Source of the DNA: Lepas anatifera
Taxonomy: Eukaryota > Arthropoda > Thecostraca > Lepadidae
Length of the DNA: 64,000 bases
Assembly: GCA_034440635.1 (NCBI GenBank)
Contig: JAOTON010002239.1
Location: 1 to 64,000 of the forward strand
Direction: 5' to 3'
The notes under the pieces are model-generated. The model was not told the DNA's origin, searched no databases, and worked only from the letters and a program-made list of their open reading frames with translations. Position numbers and translations under genes: made by a program. Shown here piece after piece: positions 53,446-64,000 of the stretch (the stretch's first letter is position 1; every line of letters starts with the position of its first letter).

Positions 53446-54958
53446 GGGTAGAGTGGGGTAACGCGCCCACCTGGGTAAGACGCCTACTAGCATCTGCAGA
53501 CTGACGTAGGAACTGGAGCCTACATCTATTATTTTTTCTGGTTGCGATCTTTCTGATCTGGTCCTGAGCGTGTTTGGGCGCGCCTGGTCTGCTCCAGTAA
53601 TTTTCAGCAAACATTTGTTGTTTTTTGCCCCTCTGGATATAAAAACAAGCTATTTTAAAGTTGCGATTGTACTGTATGCGATTTAGATGCACTCACGGCA
53701 ATTTGTGAGGTTCAAACAGCGAGTTTGTGCCACATTTTGACAGCCACTATGCGGCATGGAAACGCCGCAGAATTGAGTAATATTTGTTGCGACGCTGCCG
53801 TTGCTACGTGGGTAAGACGCCCATGTGTAGTGCGGGGTAAGACGCCCCAGGTGCCTTACCCCAATATTTGGTAGGCGTTTTACCCCAATGGATGGGTGTG
53901 TCCTTAGGATAGGTAGGACATGGAGGTAGGACTGCTATTACTATTACCACCATCACGACCACTACTGGTCGTAATGGCGAAGTACGTTGGGTTAGAAACA
54001 AATCACCGTGACAGAAGACATTGAGTTTCAAATATTAGTTCCTATAGCAAACAGGAAAGTTTTCGCGTTTGCTCTCATTTGGTCATCTTGAGGGGTGGTC
54101 TTAAATCACTGATGGATCCAAAGGGGGCTAAAGGGGCCGTGGCCCACTCCTAAGCCTAAAAAGTATATTTTCCCCCTCAAGGCCAAATTTTGGCCGTTTT
54201 TTCGTAAAAAATACTGCGTTTTAGAGATTTCTTCTCAATTTATTCCCCCGAAACGTTGGTTTGGACCCTACAAAAGTTGCTCCTGGATCCGCCGATGTAT
54301 TAAATACCTACCTTCGTCATTGATCTGCTCGAAGCACTGTTTGCATATGGCGATCCCGAACCATCATCGTCGTTAACTACCTACATTTTCCAGATTACAC
54401 ATTTCCATCCTAATCTTACCTTGACATCCTGTTCCAGAATATGGGAAGACGTACCGAAGAAGAACCACTTGCAGGCAGAATGAACCGGAGGCGCTTTAAT
54501 GTGCTTTGCGCCCCTAAAATATGTTGGGGCTCTATCTTAAATTGCTTTCGCGTTTTCCGTTGATAGGTAAAAAGCCTACCTGCTTATTTTTGCTGTGTCG
54601 GGCTTTAATGCCTCGAATAACTTGCCCACTTTGTCACAACATTATCGTAAAGCGTAATCACAACAATGTTCCCACTTGTTCTTATAACGAGATACAGTAT
54701 GCGCTGGGTGTTATATGACGGCGTTTTACCCCGGGGCTAGGGCGTTTTACCCCGCTATCGGGGCAAAACGCCTTTTTACATGGTCTCAAGAAAAAACAAA
54801 TTTCGCACACTTCGCATAGTTCTAGAGTCCCAAATTTCTATCCGAGTGTAGACAAAAGATCACAGAACTTAACGAAGAAAACATGACGCAATTCCATCCA
54901 GGCAGGATTGGTACAGACACATTCTCCCTTAACGTATGCGTCTTACCCCACTCTACCC
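53446..54958. mobile_element. TA-flanked non-autonomous DNA element nested in the LINE
   Basis: The inverted ends are GGGTAGAGTGGGGTAA and TTACCCCACTCTACCC, with TA on both sides (53444-53445 and 54959-54960) and LINE 3' UTR sequence resuming on both sides. The 1.5-kb interior repeats GGTAAGACGCC and GGCGTTTTACCCC motifs near both ends and has no transposase frame. TA duplication suggests the Tc1/mariner superfamily. Confidence 0.75.
54107..54297. mobile_element. hAT-like MITE nested in the TA-flanked element
   Basis: The ends CACTGATGGATCC and GGATCCGCCGATG are an imperfect inverted repeat. The flanks TCTTAAAT (54099-54106) and TATTAAAT (54298-54305) match at 7 of 8 bases. The interior is homologous to 22768-22914. 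Confidence 0.75.
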
Positions 54959-55273
54959 TATCTATTAATAATTTAACTACGTTGATTTGTATTTGTTCCT
55001 GTCTGTTTTGTTTGCACTCAACTTTCACTTGCTTGCAAGTGTGTTTTGGCATTATGTTTTCTCGTCAGTTCGTTTGTTCTGTTTCGTTTGTTTTTGTAAC
55101 GGCTCTTCTCGTTTTCGTAATCTAACTACGTGCTCGCCTGCTTCCTTTTGTTCGATGCTGTATACCTATGTCTTCCTTTTGTTGCTCCTTATTGCCTTGC
55201 TCTGCCCATGTCATCTTTTGCTGTTCTCTTCGCTTACTTCTGTTCCCTATCATTATATAAAATGAAATAAAAA

Positions 55274-55293
55274 GATGATGATGATGATGATGA
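55274..55293 (+). repeat. (GAT)n microsatellite, LINE 3' end
   Basis: Six GAT units after ATAAAA, in the position of a non-LTR retrotransposon tail. Confidence 0.85.
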
Positions 55294-55969
55294 AGGTGCC
55301 TGCCTGATCGACCCGCAACCTGACGTTGTTTCATATTGCCCGAGCACGCGTCAACACTGTACAGAGCGGCATGTGTTGTCGCCTCCCGAGGCTCTCAAAC
55401 ATGTTTTTATTCAGCCGTGATGTTAAAGCAGATATTTTTGCAAATGATTTAGCCACTTACAAAAACCATGTTACAAGATATGTGGCAAGGTTGTAAGGCT
55501 TGTTGTTGGCCGTGCTGGTTCATCTTTTTAGGCCTTTTACGTCTTATTTTACTTTTTGTGGTGCGCGATTTTACCGTGATCGCTTGTTTAAGCCTATTGC
55601 TAAATTTTAGTTTTGAATTGTTTTCATTCATATTTTTACCTGTTACTTGTTGACTTAAAATCGCACATTTTTGGCTGTATAGTATAAATGTCAGAGGCTG
55701 GCTTCAGTGAAACCTGTTTTTCAGTTAGCCAGCAACCTTGTCTTGCATACCAGACAATAATCATTTGCTTTGGACTTACCAAATTCATTGGGCAGCCAAA
55801 TTTTTGTTTGGGTCAAACTTGAGTTATGCACAACTCTGGTCGCGAGTGTCAACTCTGGGTCGTCCTGGAGACCTTTAAAGGCATGCCGTGATTATGCGGA
55901 AAGAACCGAGAATACACTGAAAGCGGACTTATTTCATAGAGGAGAAATCCCACATAATGTTGTCTGAAA
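55294..55969. other. Intergenic, no gene recognised
   Basis: The 61-codon frame at 55468-55653 is hydrophobic (MLQDMWQGCKACCWPCW then Leu/Phe-rich) but low in complexity. I would not call it a gene. Confidence 0.4.
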
Positions 55970-56230
55970 TTTCGAGGTCAAGGTCATTCAAGGATACTGT
56001 CCTGTGAGCTAACAATATGAAAATTAGGGGTTGACTTTGATAAAGACCCTTGACCTGTGAACTCGACCTTTAGTAACCTTAACCTATGAATTCATAGCAT
56101 AACATTCACCTGTGCCTCCTGTCCGAAACACTGGCGTTAATGACCTTGAAAATGTTTGCATGGCCTTGACCTGTGAACTTTGCCCTTGGCCTTGAATTTC
56201 ATGGGAGGTGACCTTGACCTATAATCTCTA
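55970..56230 (+). repeat. Segment dense in AGGTCA/TGACCT hexamers
   Basis: At least eight full or near copies, including GAGGTCAAGGTCATTCAAGG, CCCTTGACCTGTGAACTCGA, GGCCTTGACCTGTGAAC and GGTGACCTTGACC. The direct pairs match the extended nuclear-receptor half-site TCAAGGTCA. It resembles the interiors of the TTAA elements and may be a relic of one. Confidence 0.55.
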
Positions 56231-57895
56231 TTATATGGCCTTATTACGTCACCACTCGGTCTACAGTGCAGGCTAGCTGGCGCGACCGTGAGTTTGTGAC
56301 GGTCTTAAAATAAGAGCCTGACTTTAAAAGATTGGAAGTAACAAAATTGTCGACCGATTAAAAAAATACTTATCGGCGTGCTCATAAATTTTCTGACCCG
56401 TAGCCAAGCATCGTTTTCCGGCTACGAGCGGTTCTCCGGCCACCCTGAAAAATAGGTGGGGGCACTTTAGGACTCCCTCCAGTGCGCGTGTTAGACATCC
56501 CTTTCACTGCGCGTGTTAAGTGGTGTCTAGGGTGAACAAGAAGGCGAGATTAATTTTGGCTGAATTCCGCACTGAAAACGTTCGCTACTCCACAAATGAT
56601 AAATGTTGGGACGAACGAGATATGAAATCAAATATGTTCTGCACACTCAATACATTTCATAAACTGCTTATAATTTGCGGTTTCTTGGTATCGTAAAGTT
56701 TCCAGTGATGCCTGATCCTATGATTGATGTATTCCCTATTCTTTGATAGAGTTCTCTTCCTGATAGTTTTTTTCTTCATTTTCTTGAGCCAGTTTTTCTT
56801 TTTCGATTCCTTCCTACTCTGTTCTCATATACGCATGGTGCAGTTGTTTTTCAACACTTCTTCAATATATCCGAAATTTGGAAGTAGAAGAGGTGAAGTG
56901 CATTTCAGTCCCGGCTTGCTTTTCAGGCCGCGCAAATGCCGCAGACCCCTCCTCCACCGCGTTCCCCGCATGACTGATTGATGGGACAGCGGCAAGATAC
57001 CCTGGACGGCGGAGGTCGCCCGTCCCCAACCTCTGCGCTGCCACTGAGGTTTCCCAGAATTCCATATTTCCCCTTAGTCAAATTTCCCAATACACAGATA
57101 CCGAACCCAAGGTTGAATGGAACAGTAGAACTTTTGCCCCCCCAAGTCCGGTTGCAGAACATGCCTATTGGCAGAGAGAGTCAATTCAAAGCAATGCTAA
57201 ACGTATGAAGACAATTTTGTCGGGTGGGCAGCTTTCCAAAGATGGCTGAATTTTTCAATATCCCGGGAAAAACCACGCATGCCATTGGCGCAAAAAGTGA
57301 ATAGTCAATGTTCACCCCCTAAGTCCAGTTTAAGAACTGGCGCAATTGGACAAGCCTAGGCTTAAAATGATTGTGAAAATGCGTCGATCATTTTACCGAG
57401 TGGACATTTCCAAACCAGCCATTGATATTTCATCTATTCGGAGGATAGTGAGTGCTTCAAGTCTGAGGTGTGAGATGGGAACGGGAGGCATTGAACCCTC
57501 TGGTCCGGTTTCAAAAGGAAATCTATACAGGAAAAATTGGGACTTAAATTAACCGCACGCATACCAAGATTTGTTTTTGGGCCGGGTATTTTGCCTTTAT
57601 CTGCTCCTTTCTGTACATTTTGAGCCTAACCAGCTGAGTAAGCCCTGTTAATTGTGTAGTTTGTCCAGTATCCGCTAGGAGCGCTGGCGGCACTGCAGGG
57701 TCCTTGTCCGCTCTCGTCTCCCAACGCGTAGTACTGCGTCATTCCCAGGATGGGGATTCGACTTCAAAAACTTTCACACGTCAGATGTATCGTAGTGGTT
57801 CGAAGTAAGGAATGACACAATTTTTTTAGAGCAGAGACGACGGAGTGTTGCTGTTATCTTTCTGTATACATATGTTACAGGGTTGATAGAAAATT
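56231..57895. other. Intergenic, no gene recognised
   Basis: Short open frames only. A conserved-looking GTTCACCCCCTAAGTCCAGTT / GTTGCCCCCC motif recurs (57130-57160 and 57310-57335), hinting at an old repeat. Confidence 0.4.
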
Positions 57896-57904
57896 ATAGT
57901 GTTT

Positions 57905-58030
57905 AAAACGACCCAGGGTGGTTATAACAACGACTCTGACGGACCAGGGTGGTTATATCTACCCTAGGGTCGTCACAAAGACCCTAGGGCCGTTAACGAC
58001 CCTATGGTCGTCTTGAACCCCTGGGGTTGT
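57905..58030. repeat. Cluster of ACGACCCTAGGGTCGT-type palindromic motifs
   Basis: GACCAGGGTGGTTATA, ACCCTAGGGTCGTCA, GACCCTAGGGCCGTTA, CGACCCTATGGTCGTC and CCCCTGGGGTTGTTTAAA follow in sequence. Each is palindromic or nearly so. Confidence 0.6.
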
Positions 58031-59145
58031 TTAAACTCTGGCCATTTGAAAGTCCGTTTGAGAAATGTTAGCCGCACAACTACCTATAAATGAATGAATA
58101 CTGCACGTGACTAATGTCTAAGCAATGACTGTACGTGACTTACTCATGACACCCTTTCATTTTGCTAGGATCTGAATACACAACTGGCTGACGTGCACGC
58201 AGTTTAAGATAAACTTCTTAATGGGGTTGTAACTTTTTGGGCCTAGGCTAGGAGCGGAATGGGCGTTATCTCTAGCGCAACCCCGAAGATAGACGTTACT
58301 TCTTTTAATACGCCGTAGAACCACTCGGTCCCTCCATCATAATAACCCAAACAAAAATCAGTATTGCTAGTCGCACTTTCCCAATGTTGCAGGCTCACAA
58401 CAAGGCATTGGTGATCGTGAGAAATATCGAGGTTGCCCGAATTTATAGTCTGTTTAATCCAAGAAAAACCATCCTCCAAAGTAGCGAGTTCTACTAATAC
58501 ACATGATTTGTGGCCTGTAGCTGCTGAGACGTCAGATTTTCCTGCGGGGTCTGCTTTATAGACTTCTCTCGACCGTTTTAACTTTGGAAATAATCTGAGG
58601 ATAACAAATTTGCGTGCGTTTTTTTCTCTTTGGACTTTGCACCACGCTTTTCTAAGATAAAATCAACAATAGCACCTATATTGCATTTGTAGTTTGAATG
58701 GCAAGATTATACCCTCCAAACGGTTATAGAAACTCAGATATAATTTTTGTAAACATGTCTTCCATTTCTAGTGTTCATATTGAGCTACAATGCTTCTGGT
58801 CAAGCATGTTACCCCTGCTTACTGCACCGCGCTCGTTCCTGAGAACCTGAAAAGGCTCGGGATGATATAACCATTTTCATGCTTTACTTATACCATGAAA
58901 TTACTAATGTTTTATATAATGCTAGCATTAGTAATGCTAAACGAGATCTGGCATTACTGACACTGGATTTTGTTTGATATGTTTGTGCCTGAGTGAACAA
59001 TAAACGTGTATCGTACCAAATAAATATAGAATAAACACATGATATATTTCTAAACTTGTATACATGGTCATTTTATTAAGGTCTGGCAGTATATTTTCAA
59101 CGTACCACAATCCAGGCCCCCGTTTCCATCCTATGACCGACAAGG
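58031..59145. other. Intergenic, no gene recognised
   Basis: AT-rich. A small stem ATTACTAATG/CATTAGTAAT lies at about 58900-58935. Nothing coding is supported. Confidence 0.4.
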
Positions 59146-60045
59146 CCGGGGCCGTGTCTGTCAGTGTGACAGGTCAGCCAACCCGGCCCGGGGCGTGTCT
59201 GTCAGTGTGACAGGTCAGCCAACCCGGCCCGGGGCGTGTCTGTCAGTGTGACAGGTCAGCCTACCCGGTCCGGGGCGTGTCTGTCAGTGCGACTGGTCAG
59301 CCAACCCGGCTCGGGGCGTGTCTGTCCGTGTGACAGGTCAGCCTACCCGGCCCGGGACGTGTCTGTCAGTGTGACAGGTCAGCCTACCCGGCCCGGGGCG
59401 TGTCTGTCAGTGTGACAGGTCAGCCTACCAGGCCCGGGGCGTGTCTGTCAGTGTGACAGGTCAGCCTACCAGGCCCGGGGCGTGTCTGTCAGTGTGACAG
59501 GTCAGCCTACTCGGCCCGGGGCGTGTCTGTCAGTGTGACAGGTCAGCCTACCCGGCCCGGGGCGTGTCTGTCAGTGTGACAGGTCAGCCTACCCGGCCCG
59601 GGGCGTGTCTGTCAGTGTGACAGGTAAGCCTACCCGGCCCGGGCCGTGTCTGTCAGTGTGACAGGTCAGCCTACCCGGCCCGGGGCGTGTCTGTCGGTGT
59701 GACAGGTCAGCCTATCCGGCCCGGGGCGTGTGTCAGTGTGACAGGTCAGCCTATCCGGCCCGGGGCGTGTGTCAGTGTGACAGGTCAGCCTATTCGGCCC
59801 GGGGCGTGTGTCAGTGTGACAGGTCAGCCTATCCGACCCGGGGCATGTCTGTCAGTGTGACAGGTCAGCCTACCCGGCCCGGGGCGTGTCTGTCAGTGTG
59901 ACAGGTCAGCCTACCCGGCCCGGGGTGTGTCTGTCGGTGTGACAGGTCAGCCTATCGGGCCCGGGGCGTGTCTGTCAGTGTGACAGGTCAGCCCGGCTCG
60001 GTCCGTTTCTGTCGGTGAGGCGGGTCAGTCTACCTGGCCCGGGCG
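59146..60045 (+). repeat. 41-bp minisatellite, about 22 units
   Basis: The unit is GGCCCGGGGCGTGTCTGTCA then GTGTGACAGGTCAGCCTACCC. A 37-bp subtype lacking TCTG (GCGTGTGTCAG) appears three times in a row near 59730-59815, evidence of local duplication. TGTCAGTGTGACA in each unit is palindromic. Confidence 0.96.
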
Positions 60046-60247
60046 GGGCGGCACGGCACAAATTCAGTTGGTTCATGTAGTGCGGCGCAGCCTAAATTCA
60101 GTTGGTTCATGTAGTGCAGCGCAGCATAAAATCAGCTGGTTCATGTAGTGCGGTGCAGCATAAATTCAGTTGGTTCATGTTGTGCGGCGCAGCATAAAAT
60201 CAGCTGGTTCATGTAGTGCGGTGCAGCATAAATTCAGTTGGTTCATG

Positions 60248-60426
60248 GGGGCGCGGTAGTGGAGTGGTCAGCGTAGCTGGCTTCCATTCAGCCGACCCGG
60301 GTTCAAGGCCCGGCGGCTTCCCTGAACAAGGAGCAAGCTGGCTCCCGAAAAACCCTTCCAACAGGGAAAGAGTTGGCGACGCCATATGACCATGGCAGTT
60401 GGTGCGTCGATAAGCCCCAAAAATTA
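60248..60426 (+). mobile_element. tRNA-derived SINE inside the satellite, copy 1
   Basis: Head with A box TAGTGGAGTGG and B box GGGTTCAAGGCCC. The body has CCCTGAACAAGGAGCAAGC, then the shared 3' domain CCCTTCCAACAGGG, GTTGGCGACGCC, TATGACC, GCAGTTGGTGCG, ATAAGCCCCAAAAA. A 14-bp target duplication, TCAGTTGGTTCATG, flanks it (60234-60247 and 60427-60440). Confidence 0.88.
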
Positions 60427-60882
60427 TCAGTTGGTTCATGTTGTGCGGCGCAGCATAAAATCAGCTGGTTCATGTAGTGCGGTGCAGCATAAAATCAGCT
60501 GGTTCATGTAGTGCGGTGCAGCATAAATTCAGTTGGTTCATGTTGTGCGGCGCAGCATAAAATCAGCTGGTTCATGTAGTGCGGTGCAGCATAAATTCAG
60601 TTGGTTCATGTTGTGCGGCGCAGCATAAAATCAGCTGGTTCATGTAGTGCGGCGCAGCATAAATTCAGGCGGTTCATGTAACGCGGCGCAGCATAAATTC
60701 AGTTGGTTCATGTAGTGCGGCGCAGCATAAATTCAGTTGGTTCATGTAGTGCAGCCCAGCATAAAATCAGCTGGTTCATGTAGTGCGGTGCAGCATAAAT
60801 TCAGTTGGTTCATGTTGTGCGGCGCAGCATAAAATCAGCTGGTTCATGTAGTGCGGTGCAGCATAAATTCAGTTGGTTCATG

Positions 60883-61061
60883 GGGGCGCGGTAGTGGAGT
60901 GGTCAGCGTAGCTGGCTTCCATTCAGCCGACCCGGGTTCAAGGCCCGGCGGCTTCCCTGAACAAGGAGCAAGCTGGCTCCCGAAAAACCCTTCCAACAGG
61001 GAAAGAGTTGGCGACGCCGTATGACCATGGCAGTTGGTGCGTCGATAAGCCCCAAAAATTA
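60883..61061 (+). mobile_element. tRNA-derived SINE inside the satellite, copy 2
   Basis: Same length and flanks as 60248-60426; I noticed only one base difference (CCGTATGACC for CCATATGACC). It is a product of array amplification and not a second insertion. Confidence 0.88.
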
Positions 61062-62830
61062 TCAGTTGGTTCATGTTGTGCGGCGCAGCATAAAATCAGC
61101 TGGTTCATGTAGTGCGGTGCAGCATAAAATCAGCTGGTTCATGTAGTGCGGTGCAGCATGAATTCAGTTGGTTCATGTTGTGCGGCGCAGCATAAAATCA
61201 GCTGGTTCATGTAGTGCGGTGCAGCACAAATTCAGTTGGTTCATGTAGTGCGGCGCAGCCTAAATTCAGTTAGTTCATGGAACGCGGCGCAGCATAAGTT
61301 CAGGCGGTTCATGTAACGCGGCGCAGCATAAATTCAGTTGGTTCATGTAGTGCGGCGCAGCATAAATTCAGGCGGTTCATGTAACGCGGCGCAGCATAAA
61401 TTCAGTTGGTTCATGTTGTGCGGCGCAGCATAAATTCAGTCGGTTCATGTAACGCGGCGCAGCATAAATTCAGTTGTTTCATGTTGTGCGGCGCAGCATA
61501 AATTCAGGCGGTTCATGTAACGCGGCGCAGCATAAATTCAGGCGGTTCATGTAACGCGGCGCAGCATAAATTCAGTTAATTCATGTATCGCGGCGCAGCA
61601 TAAATTCAGTTGGTTCATGTAACGCGGCGCAGCATAAAATCAGCTGGTTCATGTAGTGCGGTGCAGCATAAATTCAGTCGGTTCATGTAACGCGGCGCAG
61701 CATAAATTCAGTTGGTTCATGTTGTGCGGCGCAGCATAAATTCAGGCGGTTCATGTAACGCGGCGCAGCATAAAATCAGCTGGTTCATGTAGTGCGGCGC
61801 AGCATAAATTCAGTCGGTTCATGTAACGCGGCGCAGCATAAATTCAGTTGGTTCATGTTGTGCGGCGCAGCATAAATTCAGTTGGTTCATGTTGTGCGGC
61901 GCAGCATAAATTCAGGCGGTTCATGTAACGCGGCGCAGCATAAATTCAGTTGGTTCATGTTGTGCGGCGCAGCATAAATTCAGGCGGTTCATGTAACGCG
62001 GCGCAGCATAAAATCAGCTGGTTCATGTAGTGCGGTGCAGCATAAATTCAGTTGGTTCATGTTGTGCGGCGCAGCATAAATTCAGGCGGTTCATGTAACG
62101 CGGCGCAGCATAAATTCAGTTAATTCATGTATCGCGGCGCAGCATAAATTCAGTTGGTTCATGTAACGCGGCGCAGCATAAAATCAGCTGGTTCATGTAG
62201 TGCGGTGCAGCATAAATTCAGTCGGTTCATGTAACGCGGCGCAGCATAAATTCAGTTGGTTCATGTTGTGCGGCGCAGCATAAATTCAGGCGGTTCATGT
62301 AACGCGGCGCAGCATAAAATCAGCTGGTTCATGTAGTGCGGCGCAGCATAAATTCAGTCGGTTCATGTAACGCGGCGCAGCATAAATTCAGTTGGTTCAT
62401 GTTGTGCGGCGCAGCATAAATTCAGGCGGTTCATGTAACGCGGCGCAGCATAAATTCAGTTAATTCATGTATCGCGGCGCAGCATAAATTCAGTTGGTTC
62501 ATGTTGTGCGGCGCAGCATAAATTCAGGCGGTTCATGTAACGCGGCGCAGCATAAATTCAGTTGGTTCATGTTGTGCGGCGCAGCATAAATTCAGGCGGT
62601 TCATGTAACGCGGCGCAGCATAAAATCAGCTGGTTCATGTAGTGCGGTGCAGCATAAATTCAGTTGGTTCATGTAGTGCGGCGCAGCATAAAATCAGCTG
62701 GTTCATGTAGTGCGGTGCAGCATAAATTCAGTTGGTTCATGTTGTGCGGCGCAGCATAAATTCAGTTGATTCATGTAGTGCGGCGCAGCATAAATTCAGG
62801 CGGTTCATGTAGCGCGGCGCAGCATAGCTG

Positions 62831-64000
62831 CATGTAATGTGACCAGCGGCGCAGCGTTGCATCAGGAGCAACAGAGTTATTTCACCAGATCAGGGGCGTC
62901 ACCACGGGATTTTTGCTGAGGGGGCTGATCCCAGGCTGGCGATGACCGGGGCGGGGAACAATGTTTGAGCATACTGGCTGTCTTTGATCCCACTGACGAT
63001 ATCACCCTTCTCAAAAATAATGTGGAACATTTACGTCGGTCCTCGCAAGAAATGAGGTGAAAACGCAAAAGAACCTAAGCGGAGTCCCCATATTTCTGAA
63101 TGGGGGTCTCCCATAATTCGTGAGTTGGGGGGCGGGGTGTGTCCCCGCCCCAGGCTTTCGATTCCCATGCGTAAAATGAACAGTTCATGTGCAGAACACA
63201 AGGGTCCGGTAAATCCAGAAACTGCAGGCTGCAAATACGTCCCTTAAACTTCTAGCACTGGAAGGTGTGTTGGGAACAAAAAAAGGAAATGAGTCCGACT
63301 TGCCCCCGTCACGCCAACGACCTCCAGCTCCAGACGTTTTTCACTTTCACGCATGGTAATCGGCTGAATATTTGTTTTTTGCAGAGGCAAGCTTCATTGG
63401 AATGTTGAAATAAGACATAGCTAACGAAATGAATAAATGACGGCACGTCAGGAGGATGTAGACATTTTCTCCTTGCCCTCTCCTCTCGCACACTATACCA
63501 CCCGGTCAGATGTGGGGTCAGAGCTCCAGCACGGGGATCCCACCACTCTGACAGGAAAAACACATTTTTGGGCTGATAAAAACTTGTTCGATATCGGTGG
63601 TTTATATAGATTTTTTGGCCATGTTTGACCCAAGGTGCTACATCCAAACCAAGCATTTAGGGGTGAGGCATCCTACCCAAAATGATTACCTAAAATATCG
63701 CTTTGAAAGAAAATATACGCAAATTCGTCAGAAGTGGACAAAAACTGGTGCATTCTGGAAGATCCATAGACGAATCAGCTGACCCTTGATGCAATTAATT
63801 TACCAATAAATATGAAGTATCCTACGAAGACTGTGCCATTGGTGAATACTGTGTCTGGCCCCAGCTCTCTCTCTCTATTGTGGGCAGCCAGAGCAGAGCG
63901 GGAGGGAAGGCTGGATTCCCTCATTCGACTAAAGTGACCAACTTACCATGGGCGGTACACAGGAGTCGTATTTCAATGCATAGTAAAGGAATTAATTGGA
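62831..64000. other. Right end of window, no gene recognised
   Basis: CAGGGGCGTCACCACGGG at 62891 looks like one end of another hAT-type MITE, but I found no partner. Open frames on either strand have no recognisable domain. Confidence 0.4.

Larger units (their letters stand above)
51890..55293 (+). mobile_element. Degraded non-LTR retrotransposon (Jockey/CR1-like), interrupted
   Basis: Reverse-transcriptase blocks appear in order over several frames: NKACGPDNIRARII (about 51975), IIPIFKKGDKK with an in-frame TGA soon after, QHGFIPRRSCVTNL, TDYSAAFQSINHELM, FGMPEGALLAPF, YADD (52633-52644), LNSSKCKTLTM, LGVIIDSKLTFANHID, and a C-terminal RRVQHDLLFTRNII. Frameshifts near 52135, 52590 and 52700 and the in-frame stop make it inactive. 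A T-rich 3' UTR is split by the element at 53446-54958 and resumes to end at ATAAAA plus (GAT)n at 55274-55293. The 5' part with the endonuclease is missing. Confidence 0.85.
60050..62830 (+). repeat. 34-bp satellite, about 75 units, with two SINE-containing blocks
   Basis: The unit is GCGGCGCAGCATAAATTCAG then TTGGTTCATGTAGT. Variant classes include AAAATCAGCTGG, TTCAGGCGGTTCATGTAACG and TTAATTCATGTATCG. Multi-unit blocks recur (TTAATTCATGTATCG near 61577, 62114 and 62459), and the SINE blocks at 60248 and 60883 are 635 bp apart. Confidence 0.97.

Noticed and set aside
60248..60426. True tRNA genes at the A/B boxes (also 29808, 31797, 38361)
   Set aside because: Heads do not give a complete cloverleaf with a plausible acceptor stem, and long unrelated 3' parts plus target duplications show SINEs.
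60050..62830. Repeat-spacer array resembling CRISPR
   Set aside because: The 34-bp units are contiguous and vary by class; the only insertions are SINE copies.

Overview
This window looks like animal nuclear DNA: genes are split by GT/AG introns, and satellites, tRNA-derived SINEs, MITEs and a LINE relic are abundant. GC-rich coding exons sit in AT-richer, repeat-laden DNA. An arthropod, perhaps a crustacean such as a barnacle, is plausible, but this is inference only. No bacterial, CRISPR or plasmid feature was seen.

Three conserved genes occupy the first 15 kb. A 3' fragment of EDEM1 (ER mannosidase-like, glycoprotein ERAD; + strand, 113-4067) has seven exons and ends at the native C-terminus. 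It carries three apparent single-base frame breaks. A complete TSEN2 (catalytic tRNA-splicing endonuclease subunit; + strand, 8158-11049) has four coding exons and an intact Tyr/His/Lys triad. SLC25A32 (mitochondrial FAD/folate carrier; - strand, 14251-12256) has three coding exons and a CCAAT/CRE/TATA promoter. TSEN2 and SLC25A32 are convergent. The three genes do not form a pathway; they are ordinary housekeeping neighbours.

From 15 to 37 kb the sequence is gene-poor: a 2.1 kb satellite of 25-bp units, several MITEs with recognisable target-site duplications, SINEs, and TTAA-flanked piggyBac-like non-autonomous elements. From 37.6 to 51.5 kb lies a triplicated block. Each copy has a 55-bp satellite array followed by about 2.5-3.1 kb of unique sequence encoding a 101-residue secreted or membrane protein of unknown family, and ends in a hAT-like MITE. 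From 51.9 to 55.3 kb is a degraded non-LTR retrotransposon holding a TA-flanked DNA element, which itself holds a hAT MITE. The last 5 kb contains two more satellites (41-bp and 34-bp units); the second carries a SINE that was co-amplified with it.

The most unusual signal is that at least four introns of EDEM1 and TSEN2 contain tandem repeats whose unit is, or resembles, the adjacent splice junction (donor or acceptor). The other notable items are the triplicated small-protein locus with reconstructable breakpoints, and a 3' domain shared by otherwise different SINEs.
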